A DNA stretch of 64,000 nucleotides from Buttiauxella sp. B2 (lineage in GTDB: Bacteria > Pseudomonadota > Gammaproteobacteria > Enterobacterales > Enterobacteriaceae): assembly GCF_006376615.1 (NCBI RefSeq), contig NZ_VEXQ01000006.1, positions 1 to 64,000 on the forward strand. The letters are read 5' to 3'. A program made the translations under genes and the position numbers. This document shows, one piece after another, positions 29,462-42,740 of the stretch. The stretch's first letter is position 1; every line of letters begins with the position of its first letter. The notes beneath the pieces were generated by a model, which was given only the letters and a program-made list of their open reading frames with translations, was not told where the DNA came from and ran no database searches.

Positions 29462-30778
29462 TTAGCTTTTACGAGGGTATTGAGGCAAATAACGCTGATT
29501 CACTTCTAGATATTCATCGAGAATTTTCTCGGCCAGCGTCGCCGACGGTACCAACGGATTAATGGTCAGAGCCATTAGCGCAGTGTTGTAATCACCGGTT
29601 ATTGCCGCTTCCACCGTTAACTCTTCATAGGCCTTCACGCTCTGGATCAACCCACGAATTTTGACCGGCAAACGTCCGTAAGCCAAAGGATGAGCACCAT
29701 TACGATCGATAACCGCGTTGGTTTCCAGCGTTACGTGATCCGGCAGATCCGGTGTTGTGCCATTGTTCACGGTGTTCACAACGTGAATCTCTTTTTTATC
29801 ATTGTAAATCGCGCTGATGATTGAACAGGCAGTATCGGAATACCAGGCCCCGCCGCGTTTTTCCAGCTCTTTCGGTTTATGAGAAAGGTGCTCGTCCTGA
29901 TAGAGTTCAAAAAGACGGTGCTCAATCTCACGAGTTTGCTCGCCGCGGGTGCCTTTGGTACTGGCATCTTTCTGCGCGGCTTCGATCATTTCACGGGTCA
30001 GGAAGAAATACTTCAGATAGGAAATCGGATACATGTGCAGTGCTTTGGCAAAGCGCGAGGAGAAGCCGATATCCGGAATGTTTTTCAGCGAGTTGCTGGC
30101 ACTGCCCTGAGCCAGTTTGGCCATGAAATCATCGGTGTAATCTTCACCCGTAATGAAAATTTTATCGGCGAAGATCAGATGGTTCAGCCCGATGATGCGT
30201 GCGTAAACGTCTTTTTTCTCTACCTCGTAGGCTTTCGCAATATCCATCAGCATGCTGTTGGCGCCGCTGCAAATGCCGATGCTTTTGATGTTCGAATGGC
30301 GAGTGATGGCTTCAGTCACGATTCCTGCCGGGTTGGTGAAGTTAATCAGCCAGGCGTCCGGGCAATATTTTTCCATATCGCGACAGATATCCATCAGAAC
30401 CGGAATGGTGCGCTGGGCTTTCATAAACCCGCCCGGGCCGGTGGTTTCCTGGCCGAGCACGCCGTATTTCAGTGGGATTTTTTCATCGTTAATACGCGCA
30501 TCAAGGAAGCCTACGCGCAGTTGTGTAGTGACAAAGTCGGCATCCTTCAGCGCTTGCGCGCGGTCGAGCGTCAGGTGAATGTTCATCGGGATGCCAGCTT
30601 CTTTCACCATCCGCTGCGCCAGCTTGCCGACGATTTCCAGTTTCTCTTTGCCTTCCTCAATATCCAGGAGGTAATAGTCGGTAACCGGGAGTTCATCGTA
30701 ACGCTTAATAAAGCCGTCGATCAGCTCTGGGGTATAGCTTGAGCCACCGCCAATGGTGACAATTTTGAGCTTTTTCAT
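29462..30778 (-). CDS. GH4 6-phospho-beta-glucosidase (ChbF/LicH-like)
   Basis: A 438-residue NAD- and Mn-dependent glycoside hydrolase family 4 enzyme. The N-terminal Rossmann motif is TIGGGSSYTPELI; other marks are GQETTGPGGFMKA, WLINFTNPAGIVTEA and GLNH. The metal ligands are probably Cys170 and His200. The usual CN-x-P motif around the metal Cys reads CSGA here, so a conserved Asn is replaced. GH4 enzymes cleave phosphorylated disaccharides made by PTS import by an oxidation-elimination mechanism. Placement between a PTS EIIC and a NagB-like gene suggests an amino-sugar beta-disaccharide 6-phosphate as substrate. Confidence 0.88.
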   Translation of the reverse strand: MKKLKIVTIGGGSSYTPELIDGFIKRYDELPVTDYYLLDIEEGKEKLEIVGKLAQRMVKEAGIPMNIHLTLDRAQALKDADFVTTQLRVGFLDARINDEKIPLKYGVLGQETTGPGGFMKAQRTIPVLMDICRDMEKYCPDAWLINFTNPAGIVTEAITRHSNIKSIGICSGANSMLMDIAKAYEVEKKDVYARIIGLNHLIFADKIFITGEDYTDDFMAKLAQGSASNSLKNIPDIGFSSRFAKALHMYPISYLKYFFLTREMIEAAQKDASTKGTRGEQTREIEHRLFELYQDEHLSHKPKELEKRGGAWYSDTACSIISAIYNDKKEIHVVNTVNNGTTPDLPDHVTLETNAVIDRNGAHPLAYGRLPVKIRGLIQSVKAYEELTVEAAITGDYNTALMALTINPLVPSATLAEKILDEYLEVNQRYLPQYPRKS

Positions 30779-30792
30779 CAGATATCCTCTTT

Positions 30793-32061
30793 TTACAATA
30801 CAGAGTCAGTATTCAATACGGAGTCATTTGCGCTCTGTTCTTCATGGCGCTCTTTTATGAGCTGTTGGCGCTCAAGCAGTTTGAAGAACGGAAAGTAGAT
30901 GGCGACAGAAATGGCGATGGTACAGGCGGACCAAATCACCGCTGGGATATTGCCGCCCGTCACAAACCAGGCAGCGAAAATCGGCGGCATAGTCCATGGG
31001 ATTTGCAGAACCGGGCGACCAATAATATCGAAGTACATCAGGCTGTAGGTGGAAATGCACAGCAGCATCGGGGTGAGAGTGAACGGGATCATCAACAGCG
31101 GGTTGAATACAATTGGACAGCCAAAAATCACCGGCTCATTGATACAAAATACCCCTGACGGGAGCGACAGCTTGCCGACCGATTTATACAATTTGCTGCG
31201 CGAACGCAGCATCGCCAGCACCAGACCAAGAGTTGCACCCGTGCCACCGATGCACATAAAGACAATGTAAAATCCGTCAGCGGTAATATGCGGTATGGGT
31301 TGATGGTTTAAATAAGCCTGGGTGTTTTCGGCAATGTATTTCAGGAAAATCGGGCTGGTGATGCCGGACAAAACGTTATCGCCGTGAATGCCGCAGCACC
31401 ACAGTAGCGAAATCAGGAAAATGAGTACCAGCATACCCGGCAGAGAACCAAGACCACTGACCAGCGGGCTGAGAACTTGGGTAAAGAATTCATTGATATC
31501 AAAGCCGAGCATCACTCTGACAAACCACACCAGCGTAATCGCCACTGCGGCGGGAATGAGGCTGGCAAAAGATTGCGCCACTGCGGGTGGAACACCATCC
31601 GGCAGCTTAATCACGATTTCATGGCCGATGAACCAGCGGATGATATGCACCGTCAGCACGGCCAGAATGATGGCGGAGAACAAACCCGCGGCACCAAGAT
31701 TATCGACATTCAGCTGATATTTATCGTTAAGCTGTGCCAGCAAGAACACCACCAGGGTGACGGCGCTACAGGTTATCGCATTCAGCTTGTACTCTTTGGC
31801 CAGGTTATAGCTGATACCCACCGCGGAAATTAAGCCTATTGCGCCAAAGGTGACAGCAACGGGTGCGCTGATTTTATCGGCCCATGGGCCTAGCCATTCA
31901 CTCCAGCCAGGAATGGGTAAATTGGCGATGATTAAGAAAAGACTGCCGGTGATGGTGAACGGTAGTGTCAGGGCTATCCCGTTACGTACCGCCACCAGAA
32001 TTTTGTTTTCGCCAATCCGGATAAGGACAGGGATAATCTTGCTCTCAATAAAAGTAATCAC
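30793..32061 (-). CDS. PTS EIIC permease, lactose/cellobiose/chitobiose family
   Basis: A 422-residue membrane protein with about ten helices and the EIIC(Lac/Cel) signatures GIHGDNVLSGI and NEPVIFGCPIVFNPLLMIPF, comparable to E. coli ChbC (452 residues). It transports a disaccharide while phosphorylating it with a separate EIIB. No EIIA or EIIB gene is nearby, so it must borrow them, for example from a chb operon. First gene of the three-gene operon, 14 nt before the GH4 gene. Confidence 0.9.
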   Translation of the reverse strand: MITFIESKIIPVLIRIGENKILVAVRNGIALTLPFTITGSLFLIIANLPIPGWSEWLGPWADKISAPVAVTFGAIGLISAVGISYNLAKEYKLNAITCSAVTLVVFLLAQLNDKYQLNVDNLGAAGLFSAIILAVLTVHIIRWFIGHEIVIKLPDGVPPAVAQSFASLIPAAVAITLVWFVRVMLGFDINEFFTQVLSPLVSGLGSLPGMLVLIFLISLLWCCGIHGDNVLSGITSPIFLKYIAENTQAYLNHQPIPHITADGFYIVFMCIGGTGATLGLVLAMLRSRSKLYKSVGKLSLPSGVFCINEPVIFGCPIVFNPLLMIPFTLTPMLLCISTYSLMYFDIIGRPVLQIPWTMPPIFAAWFVTGGNIPAVIWSACTIAISVAIYFPFFKLLERQQLIKERHEEQSANDSVLNTDSVL

Positions 32062-32128
32062 GGATTACTCCTCTGTATGAGGTTTTTATTCCCCCGTGAG
32101 GTGCATTGCCGGGAGGTATTATTTTTTA

Positions 32129-32160
32129 GGTATAATTAACTGGTCTAGTCCAGTTTAAAA
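32129..32160 (-). promoter_or_regulatory. Operon promoter with dre-like operator (DasR/NagR type)
   Basis: AACTGGTCTAGTCCAGTT at 32138-32155 is an 18-bp palindrome with a single asymmetric pair. It differs by one base from the DasR dre consensus core ACTGGTCTAGACCAGT. A plausible minus-strand -10 (TATACC) and weak -35 (TTAAAC) flank it, so a bound repressor would block the promoter. It lies 77 bp before the EIIC start. Confidence 0.65.
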
Positions 32161-32331
32161 TGAGTTTTCCACGGAATACTTTTTCTGTCAAGGCAGTGGT
32201 TTTGGTAGATGGATGAGTTAATTTATTGAAAATAAAGGTTTTACAGATCGAGGTGAGTCAGGGGGGAAGAAAATTAATAGCGGAAATGTGAGCGCCGCCA
32301 CGGGCGTGGCGACGATAAAGTCACTTAAACG

Positions 32332-32922
32332 TTACTCGTAGTAATTGTAAATCCCGGGAGCCATCACTAACTGCGAGGCAACTTCATAGGCTTTTTCGCG
32401 GCCAACTAGCAGATCGATAATTTTCAAACTGAAGTCGATGCTGGTCCCCGGCCCTTGGCTGGTCAGCAGGTTAAATCTCGGGTCCCAGACGACGCGTTTA
32501 TCTTGCCACTGTGTGTCAGGAATCGTGGCTTTCAGGCCTGGAAAACCCGTCATATTGGCGATGGGGAATAGCTCGTGTGGAACGAGTACCGTACCTGCTG
32601 CGGCACATATGGCAGCAACAATTCGGCCTGATAAGTGGAACTGACGAACAGTTTCAACTAACAACGGGCTATCGCGAAAACACTCCGCGCCTTTTAAGCC
32701 GCCAGGTAAAACGATGATATCGAACTCACCGTCTGCCACTTCAACCAGAGGGGCGTCCGCGAGTAGTTTTACCCCGCGTGAGCAGGTAATTACCAGGTTC
32801 CCGTCACTGGCAACACTGGCTGTAGTGACGCTGATTCCACCACGAACCAGAAGATCAATAGTAGTTACGGCTTCTGTTTCTTCAGTTCCAGGTGCCAGGC
32901 AAACCAGTGCTCGAGCGCTCAT
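32332..32922 (-). CDS. yajL: Protein/nucleotide deglycase-type chaperone YajL (DJ-1/PfpI family)
   Basis: A 196-residue DJ-1-like protein protecting against oxidative and glyoxal damage; reported as covalent chaperone and deglycase in E. coli. The reactive Cys106 lies in the nucleophile elbow AAICAAAG; Glu15 is in the TEETEA segment. The start at 32922 is chosen since AAGGAG lies 7 nt before it, while the ATG at 32928 is too close. The gene overlaps the 3' end of panE by 41 nt. Confidence 0.94.
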   Translation of the reverse strand: MSARALVCLAPGTEETEAVTTIDLLVRGGISVTTASVASDGNLVITCSRGVKLLADAPLVEVADGEFDIIVLPGGLKGAECFRDSPLLVETVRQFHLSGRIVAAICAAAGTVLVPHELFPIANMTGFPGLKATIPDTQWQDKRVVWDPRFNLLTSQGPGTSIDFSLKIIDLLVGREKAYEVASQLVMAPGIYNYYE

Positions 32923-33796
32923 ATTCATTCTCCTTACGTTTTATCTGCTCGTACAAACGGCTGTTTACAGGTAAAGAGAGACCGTGGGAACGCGCGCGTT
33001 GTAGTAAATAACCAGTAATGTAATCAATCTCGGTATGACGTTGAGCCCGTACGTCTTGTAGCATCGAGGATATGTTTGCGGCTGTACTTTCGATAACATC
33101 GCCAACATACAGGAGTAGCATTTCAGACGAGGTATGATGCCCTTCACGCTCCATGACTTGGGCAACCTCAAGGCAGATCTCGCTCACTTCATCATGATGA
33201 TGACGTAACTCACCGTTCGGGCAATTGTAGAGAGCAGTGAGTGGGTTTATCACACAGTTTACCGCCAGCTTTTTCCAGTTTGCAGCCATAATGTTGTTGT
33301 GCCAGGCCATATCAGGCAGAGCGCGATGCAGTACATCGGCGAGGAAACTAAAATCGTTACCCGCCGCGTTAGCTGGCCCAATGTGTGTGGTGCCATTCGC
33401 GACATGAATAATAAGATTTCCATCGCGACGCGCCGCATGTGTAGTGACACCTGATAAAAGCGGTTGTCGTAACGAGAGCAATTCTTCAAGCGTGCCCATA
33501 CCATTATGCAGTAGCAGAATCGGGCAGTTGGTCGGAAGTCTTGTTGCCAGCATTTTCACCGAACCAGAAACCTGCCAGGCTTTAAGTGTCACCAGTAATA
33601 ATTCGCTACTGGCGAGAAAATCAGGGTCGTTAGCGGTAATGGTTTGATTGAACACACTACCATCGGTATCGACCACGTTGACATGGCAAAACGGCTGCGG
33701 CACTCGCAACCATCCCTGAACCTCATGTCCTTGCTTATAAAGCGATGCCAGCCAAAGTTGGCCGAGTGCACCGCAACCCAGCACGGTGATTTTCAT
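32882..33796 (-). CDS. panE: 2-dehydropantoate 2-reductase
   Basis: A 304-residue NADPH-dependent ketopantoate reductase of pantothenate/CoA synthesis. The Rossmann motif [12 protein letters not shown] starts the protein; [19 protein letters not shown] and [20 protein letters not shown] (catalytic Lys) follow. It overlaps yajL, and is divergent from yajQ, as in E. coli. Confidence 0.96.
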   Translation of the reverse strand: MKITVLGCGALGQLWLASLYKQGHEVQGWLRVPQPFCHVNVVDTDGSVFNQTITANDPDFLASSELLLVTLKAWQVSGSVKMLATRLPTNCPILLLHNGMGTLEELLSLRQPLLSGVTTHAARRDGNLIIHVANGTTHIGPANAAGNDFSFLADVLHRALPDMAWHNNIMAANWKKLAVNCVINPLTALYNCPNGELRHHHDEVSEICLEVAQVMEREGHHTSSEMLLLYVGDVIESTAANISSMLQDVRAQRHTEIDYITGYLLQRARSHGLSLPVNSRLYEQIKRKENEYERSSTGLPGTWN

Positions 33797-33934
33797 TTTG
33801 CCTCCCCATCCGCGTAAAGCCGCAGATGTTTTGCTTAATCTATATTATACAGGGCTCTCTACTGCTTTAACGGGTTGTTTTGCGCGGCCCAGCAGGTATT
33901 ATGCAACGCAACAAAAAGAGAGGGAGAAGAAAGC

Positions 33935-34426
33935 ATGCCATCTTTTGACATTGTGTCTGAAATTGATATTCAGGAAGTGCGTAACGCGATTGAAAACGCG
34001 GAACGTGAGGTTGCTACTCGTTTTGACTTCCGTAATGTACCGGCAACGTTTGAACTGAATGAGAAAAATCAGTCCATTAAAGTTGCCAGTGAATCTGACT
34101 TCCAGGTCAACCAACTGTTGGATATTCTTCGTGCCAAGCTGCTCAAGCGTGGCATCGAAGGGGCTTCAATTGATGTGCCAGAGGAATTTGTGCACAGTGG
34201 TAAAACCTGGAGCGTGGAAGCGAAACTCAAGCAAGGTATTGAATCGACTATCGCCAAGAAAATTGTGAAGCTGATTAAAGACAGCAAGACCAAAGTTCAG
34301 GTGCAGATTCAGGGCGAAGAGCTGCGCGTAACTGGCAAATCCCGTGACGATTTACAGGCCGCGATGGCGCTGGTTCGTGGTGGGGATTTGGGGCAACCGT
34401 TCCAGTTTAAAAACTTCCGCGATTAA
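33935..34426 (+). CDS. yajQ: Nucleotide-binding protein YajQ
   Basis: A 163-residue UPF0234 protein made of two ferredoxin-like folds, equal in length to E. coli YajQ. Homologues bind cyclic di-GMP and influence transcription or phage/virulence functions. [15 protein letters not shown] and [16 protein letters not shown] are diagnostic ends. The start at 33935 follows GGGAGAAGA; the frame is open 20 codons upstream. Confidence 0.95.
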   Translation: MPSFDIVSEIDIQEVRNAIENAEREVATRFDFRNVPATFELNEKNQSIKVASESDFQVNQLLDILRAKLLKRGIEGASIDVPEEFVHSGKTWSVEAKLKQGIESTIAKKIVKLIKDSKTKVQVQIQGEELRVTGKSRDDLQAAMALVRGGDLGQPFQFKNFRD

Positions 34427-34440
34427 GTTTTAAGGGGCGT

Positions 34441-35805
34441 TTACGCCCCTTTCACCAACTGCTCAATCTCAAATCGATTGGTTAACTTACTGTCTATCTT
34501 CACGTAAGCGCTACGTTCCTGCGCAATAATATTGACGTCGCTCACACCATGTTGAGCAAGTAAACGCTGTTTCAGTGTTTCGTCGTTTGCCACATCTTCC
34601 GGTAACTCAATACGCAAGCTTGCCACATAAGGCGGTTCAGTCATGGTGCTGCTAACCAGTAACCACACCATTGCCAGTAAAGCACCGGCCAGGAAGACGG
34701 TCTGTGAATCAAATAAGCCGTCAATCCATCCGCCTAATGAACCGCCAATAGCCACACCTAAAAACTGGCTGGTGGAATAAATCCCCATCGCCGTACCTTT
34801 ATAACCCGCTGGAGATTCTTTGCTGATAAGCGACGGTAAAATAGCTTCCATAAGGTTAAAGGCGAGGAAGAATAGCTGAACGCCCAATACTAGTTCCCAG
34901 AAATGTGGGCCAGAACCCCACAACACAATTTCTGCAATCAGCAACAGTGCAACGCAGCCAACAAACACACGCTTCATACGGCGTTTTACTTCCGCATAAA
35001 TGATAAACGGCACGACTGAAGCAAAGGCGATAAGCATGGTACAAAGGTAGATTTTCCAGTGCTCAGCGGCCGGGAATCCTGCCTGTTCAAGCTGGCCGGG
35101 AAGGGCAACAAACGTCGACATCAGCATAATGTGCAAGCACATAATGCCGAAGTTCAGCTTCAGTAATTTCGGTTCTGCCAGAACTTTACTAAAGCAACCC
35201 TTCACCATGCCGGACTCGCGGTTTAGCACATGGCTTTTAGTATTTGGCACAACCCAAAGGGTGATTAAAATGCCACAGGCCGCCAGAATCGCAATCATCC
35301 AGAACAGCGCGTTTAAACCCAGGCTGTGCGTAATGATTGGACCAAGCACCATGGCGATGGCAAAGGTGATACCAAAACTTACACCAATAAATGCCATGGC
35401 TTTGGTGCGGTTTTGTTCCCGCGTTAAATCAGAAAGCAGTGCCATTACGGCTGCAGCAATCGCACCGGAACCTTGCAACGCACGGCCAAGAATTACACCC
35501 CAAATAGAATCAGAAAGAGCAGCAATCACGCTACCGAGTACGAAAATCAGTAAACCGCCAATGATAAGTGGCTTACGACCAATACGGTCGGAAAGCAGAC
35601 CAAAGGGAATCTGGAAGATAGCCTGCGCCAGGCCGTAAATGCCGATGGCAATACCAATCAGTGCTTCGCTTGCGCCTTGTAGCGCCATGCCGTAAGTAGT
35701 AAGAACCGGCAGCACCATAAACATGCCGAGCATGCGCAGTGAAAATACCGTACCTAAACCCCACGTCGCACGTAATTCGACGGGCGTCATTTTGTAATCG
35801 TTCAT
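34441..35805 (-). CDS. yajR: MFS transporter YajR
   Basis: A 454-residue major facilitator protein with 12 membrane helices and a C-terminal ferredoxin-like YAM domain (about residues 390-454; SAYVKIDSKLTNRFEIEQLV). Motif A reads GLLSDRIGRKPLI. The natural substrate is unknown; the E. coli structure suggests a proton-driven exporter. ATG 35805 matches E. coli MNDYKMTP; GTG at 35811 is an alternative. It ends 14 bp from convergent yajQ. Confidence 0.94.
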   Translation of the reverse strand: MNDYKMTPVELRATWGLGTVFSLRMLGMFMVLPVLTTYGMALQGASEALIGIAIGIYGLAQAIFQIPFGLLSDRIGRKPLIIGGLLIFVLGSVIAALSDSIWGVILGRALQGSGAIAAAVMALLSDLTREQNRTKAMAFIGVSFGITFAIAMVLGPIITHSLGLNALFWMIAILAACGILITLWVVPNTKSHVLNRESGMVKGCFSKVLAEPKLLKLNFGIMCLHIMLMSTFVALPGQLEQAGFPAAEHWKIYLCTMLIAFASVVPFIIYAEVKRRMKRVFVGCVALLLIAEIVLWGSGPHFWELVLGVQLFFLAFNLMEAILPSLISKESPAGYKGTAMGIYSTSQFLGVAIGGSLGGWIDGLFDSQTVFLAGALLAMVWLLVSSTMTEPPYVASLRIELPEDVANDETLKQRLLAQHGVSDVNIIAQERSAYVKIDSKLTNRFEIEQLVKGA

Positions 35806-35912
35806 TACCACCTCAGATAAAAAGCAGACCTTAGTGTAGTGCGTGGGCAGGGGAGGGTAAATGGTTGGTTGTTTAATAAATATTACAGTGTGGAATGGCT
35901 GATGACACTATT

Positions 35913-35938
35913 AAAAAAGGGCGCATTTGCGCCCTTTT
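35913..35938 (-). terminator. Terminator after cyoE
   Basis: The 10-bp stem AAAAGGGCGC/GCGCCCTTTT with a 4-nt loop and a T-rich minus-strand tail lies 15 nt past the cyoE stop. Confidence 0.9.
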
Positions 35939-35952
35939 GGAAGGTTCACGAC

Positions 35953-36840
35953 TTACCAGACGTAAGTCAGCAGATTTTGCGAATTTGGTACCATGAAATC
36001 GACCGACATCATCACGCTTAATGACGTGATCGCGACAATGGAAAAGACGAACAATTTGCGCGCCCAGACTTTATCGTCTTCCACTTTATACCCACGTAAT
36101 GCCATGCCCAACCACCAGACGCTAACTGCTGCGGCAACAACCAGATATTTATATCCAGCGTAACCACCCAGAGTCAGCATCAGCGTAGCGACGGCAAACG
36201 CGATGATATACAGCGTAATGTGGTTTTTCGCGACCGAAATCCCTTTAACTACTGGCAACACAGGAATGTTAGCCGCCTGGTAATCTTTAAAGCGGAAGAT
36301 GGCAATCGCGTACGAATGCGGCATCTGCCACAGGCTAAAGATAGCCAGCAGGATCAAGGCACCGGTATCAAACTCACCGGTCACAGCACAGTAACCAATT
36401 ACTGGAGGTGCTGCGCCTGAAAGGCTGCCAATTAGTGTGCCGTAAACGGATTTACGCTTCATGTACAGGCTATAAACGCCGACATAAACCACAAAGCCCA
36501 TCACGCCTAACCACATGGCTAGCGGATTGGCACCAAACCACAACAGCATGAAGCCAGCAATACCCAACAAGGTGGCGTATACCAGCGAGGTTTTCGGCGC
36601 AATCAGGCCTTTGACCAGAACCCTGTTTTTGGTTCGCTCCATCTTGCGGTCGATATCGCGGTCGATGAAGTTGTTATAAACACAACCCGACGCCACGACC
36701 AACGACACCCCCACGAGAGTGGAGATAAACAGGGAATAATCAATGCTGCCCTTTGAGGCCAGTAAAAATCCCCCAATGACAGAAATTAAATTGCCGAAAA
36801 TAATTCCTGGTTTCGTTACTTGCAGGTATTGCTTAATCAT
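35953..36840 (-). CDS. cyoE: Protoheme IX farnesyltransferase (heme O synthase)
   Basis: A 295-residue UbiA-type membrane prenyltransferase that adds a farnesyl group to heme B, giving heme O for the bo3 oxidase. The aspartate-rich motifs [15 protein letters not shown] and, later, [14 protein letters not shown] are present with about nine helices. The start at 36840 corresponds to E. coli residue 3-4; the frame is open upstream through the intergenic gap. Last gene of the cyo operon. Confidence 0.96.
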   Translation of the reverse strand: MIKQYLQVTKPGIIFGNLISVIGGFLLASKGSIDYSLFISTLVGVSLVVASGCVYNNFIDRDIDRKMERTKNRVLVKGLIAPKTSLVYATLLGIAGFMLLWFGANPLAMWLGVMGFVVYVGVYSLYMKRKSVYGTLIGSLSGAAPPVIGYCAVTGEFDTGALILLAIFSLWQMPHSYAIAIFRFKDYQAANIPVLPVVKGISVAKNHITLYIIAFAVATLMLTLGGYAGYKYLVVAAAVSVWWLGMALRGYKVEDDKVWARKLFVFSIVAITSLSVMMSVDFMVPNSQNLLTYVW

Positions 36841-36851
36841 ACACGCCGCTC

Positions 36852-37180
36852 TTAGTGAACCATCATGTTCTGGTTGAGGTTCCACATAATCCAGATAGAG
36901 CCGACCACCAGAATGGCAATTATCAGCGCGGTAAAGACAAAGGCTACCAGGTTCCAACGTTCCTCAGAAGAGGTGTTCATGTGCAAGAAGCACACCAGGT
37001 GAACCAGAATCTGTACCACTGCGCTAACCAGTACCACGCCAAGAATCACAGCGTGGGATGCCGTTCCTGTCATCACCATCCAGAACGGGATTGCCGTCAG
37101 GATGATCGACAGGATAAAGCCGGTCAGATATGTTTTAACGCTACCGTGGTGGGCGCCGCCATGTTCAGTTGAATGACTCA

Positions 37181-37181
<1 letters not shown>
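36852..37181 (-). CDS. cyoD: Cytochrome bo3 oxidase subunit IV
   Basis: A 109-residue protein with three membrane helices ([20 protein letters not shown] at the start). It aids copper/heme assembly of the ubiquinol oxidase. Its ATG shares a base with the cyoC stop codon (TAATG), so translation is coupled. Confidence 0.96.
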
Positions 37182-40743
<3,562 letters not shown>

Positions 40744-40967
40744 TTAACGACCTCAATTCCGGGGAGCTCTAATTGTCGTTTAAAGTGTGGAGGCATTTTA
40801 CGGGAAGGTTACATTACTGTAAACATGAATGGCGTAGTGTCAGTGTGGTGTTACTGGGTTCTGCCAACAATGTCACATAGAATGCAACAAACTGTAAAAT
40901 CTCGAGATAGCCCGCAGGCTGGCTGGGTTATAACGAAAACCCATGTTGCTATAAATAGTGCAGGATA

Positions 40968-40982
40968 ATTGGTATAACCAAT
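40968..40982. promoter_or_regulatory. PdhR-like operator upstream of cyoA
   Basis: ATTGGT-ATA-ACCAAT is a perfect dyad and an exact match to the PdhR consensus ATTGGTnnnACCAAT. It lies about 225 bp before the cyoA ATG. PdhR, the pyruvate-sensing repressor, is known to control cyo in E. coli. A further ACCAATTGGT palindrome is at 41027-41036. Confidence 0.7.
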
Positions 40983-40990
40983 CATTTTGC

Positions 40991-41007
40991 TAAACATATA
41001 TTTAACA
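40991..41007 (-). promoter_or_regulatory. ArcA-like direct repeat upstream of cyoA
   Basis: On the minus strand TGTTAA-ATATA-TGTTTA forms two direct repeats with 11-bp period, the layout expected for ArcA-P. ArcA represses cyo under low oxygen in E. coli. Confidence 0.55.
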
Positions 41008-41216
41008 AATTAGCATCAATTGATAAACCAATTGGTATACAAATTAAATTAATAAAAGGCTGAATCGGTTAAGGGTAAGGTGAAAATAATTTTCCTGCTA
41101 ATAATGTAAAAAAAGAGTCCTCGTCTCGGTAAATAATTCACAGTAAAAATAACTGTGTGGTAATTGAACAATATAGTTACGCAGCGCAACTTATTATTCT
41201 TATTTATCTGGCTCGT

Positions 41217-42692
41217 TTACACCAAAGCTGTTTTCCGCAGCGCCAGATAATCAAGCAATCCACCGAACATAATTCCACCAATTGCAAACAATGCGCCCCA
41301 TTCCAGGAACTGGATATTGAATGCCCAGTTTGTCAGACCTATGGCATTTGTAATCAGTACAATCAACCACACGGCGAGAAGTGCGCAACCTAACATTAAT
41401 GCCCGAAGGGCAATGCGATAGGCCGATGAAAATTCGCTTCGTGGAATAAAACTGTCGTTATTCTGGGTGTATTCCAGCGTCGTTTTGCATACCAACAGCA
41501 ACAAGATGCCGGGAACGGCAGCAACAACGGAGAATAAGTAAAACGTCGGCCAACCTTGCGCTTCAACAAACCAACCGGCAATTGGACCCACATAAACGCG
41601 GCCAACTGCGGATAACGCCGAGAGCAATGCAAATTGGGTGGCGGAAAATGATTTATTACACAGTGTCATCAGCAAAGCGACGAACGCAGCAGTACCCATA
41701 CCACCACAGAGATTTTCAAAGAAAACGGCAGTTGCCATGCTGAACATATGCTTATCGGTTACCGAGATAATCCAATAACCCGCATTGGATACACCCTGTA
41801 AAATGCCAAAAATAAGCAATGCGCGGAACAGTGACAGGCGCTGCATGAGAATGCCACCATAGAGTGCGCCAATAATTGTCGCAATCAGCCCCAGCGTTTT
41901 GTTCACTACGCCCACTTCGCCAGCATCAAAACCTACGCCGCGAATCAAAAACGTGGTCGTCAAACTCATGGCAAATGCATCACCGAGTTTGTACAGCACG
42001 ATAAGCAACAAGATTAGCCACGCATTGTTTCGGCCAAAGAAATCACGCAGTGGGGCAACGACGGCTTGCTCAAGACTTTTGGGTGCTGGTATTGCGTCTG
42101 TGGGTTCAGGGGCAAATAAAGTCGCGATAATACAAGGCAGCATTAATGCGGCCATTAACCAGTACATGCCTTGCCAGCCGAGATATCTGTCTGCCAGCCA
42201 AAGCGCGAGACCTCCAGATACTAGCATCGCCAGGCGGTAGCCCAGCACGCTGATAGCAGCTCCCGTTCCGCGTTCTTCTGCGGGTAAAATATCGGTTTTC
42301 CAGGCATCAAAAACGATATCTTGCGAAGCAGAGCAAAAAGCAATGATTACCGCGAGTGCTGCCATCCAACGCAGTTGCGAGCCAGGTTCAAGAAAACCCA
42401 TGCCAGCAATGGCTATCAGCAACAAAATCTGGGTGATCAGTAGCCAACCACGACGGCGCCCCAGCAACGGCGGCGTGTATCTGTCCATCACAGGCGACCA
42501 CAGGAACTTAAACACATAGGCCTGCCCAACAAGCGAGAAGAAGCCAATGGTCTTAAGATCGATGTTCTCAACCGTCATCCAGGCTTGTAGTGTGCCGGAG
42601 GTGAGGGCGAGAGGAAGGCCGGAGGCAAAGCCTAAAATCAAAAGGATGGCTGATTTAGGCTGCTGAAAAAGACGTAGATAGTGGTTGGACAT
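41217..42692 (-). CDS. ampG: Muropeptide permease AmpG
   Basis: A 491-residue MFS-type transporter with 14 predicted helices that imports GlcNAc-anhydroMurNAc peptides released by cell-wall turnover. It feeds recycling and, where ampR-ampC exist, beta-lactamase induction. The N-terminus FQQPKSAILLILGFASGLPL and FLWSPVMDRYTPPLLGRRRG are typical. Directly followed upstream by yajG on the same strand, as in E. coli. Confidence 0.96.
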   Translation of the reverse strand: MSNHYLRLFQQPKSAILLILGFASGLPLALTSGTLQAWMTVENIDLKTIGFFSLVGQAYVFKFLWSPVMDRYTPPLLGRRRGWLLITQILLLIAIAGMGFLEPGSQLRWMAALAVIIAFCSASQDIVFDAWKTDILPAEERGTGAAISVLGYRLAMLVSGGLALWLADRYLGWQGMYWLMAALMLPCIIATLFAPEPTDAIPAPKSLEQAVVAPLRDFFGRNNAWLILLLIVLYKLGDAFAMSLTTTFLIRGVGFDAGEVGVVNKTLGLIATIIGALYGGILMQRLSLFRALLIFGILQGVSNAGYWIISVTDKHMFSMATAVFFENLCGGMGTAAFVALLMTLCNKSFSATQFALLSALSAVGRVYVGPIAGWFVEAQGWPTFYLFSVVAAVPGILLLLVCKTTLEYTQNNDSFIPRSEFSSAYRIALRALMLGCALLAVWLIVLITNAIGLTNWAFNIQFLEWGALFAIGGIMFGGLLDYLALRKTALV

Positions 42693-42740
42693 ACTCTGCT
42701 CTACAGCCAGCCCGCCTGACGCGGGCTGGTGGGGTATTGA

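Noticed and set aside
29879-30742. 287-codon plus-strand frame over the GH4 gene
   Set aside because: A shadow frame of a strongly supported GH4 gene on the minus strand.
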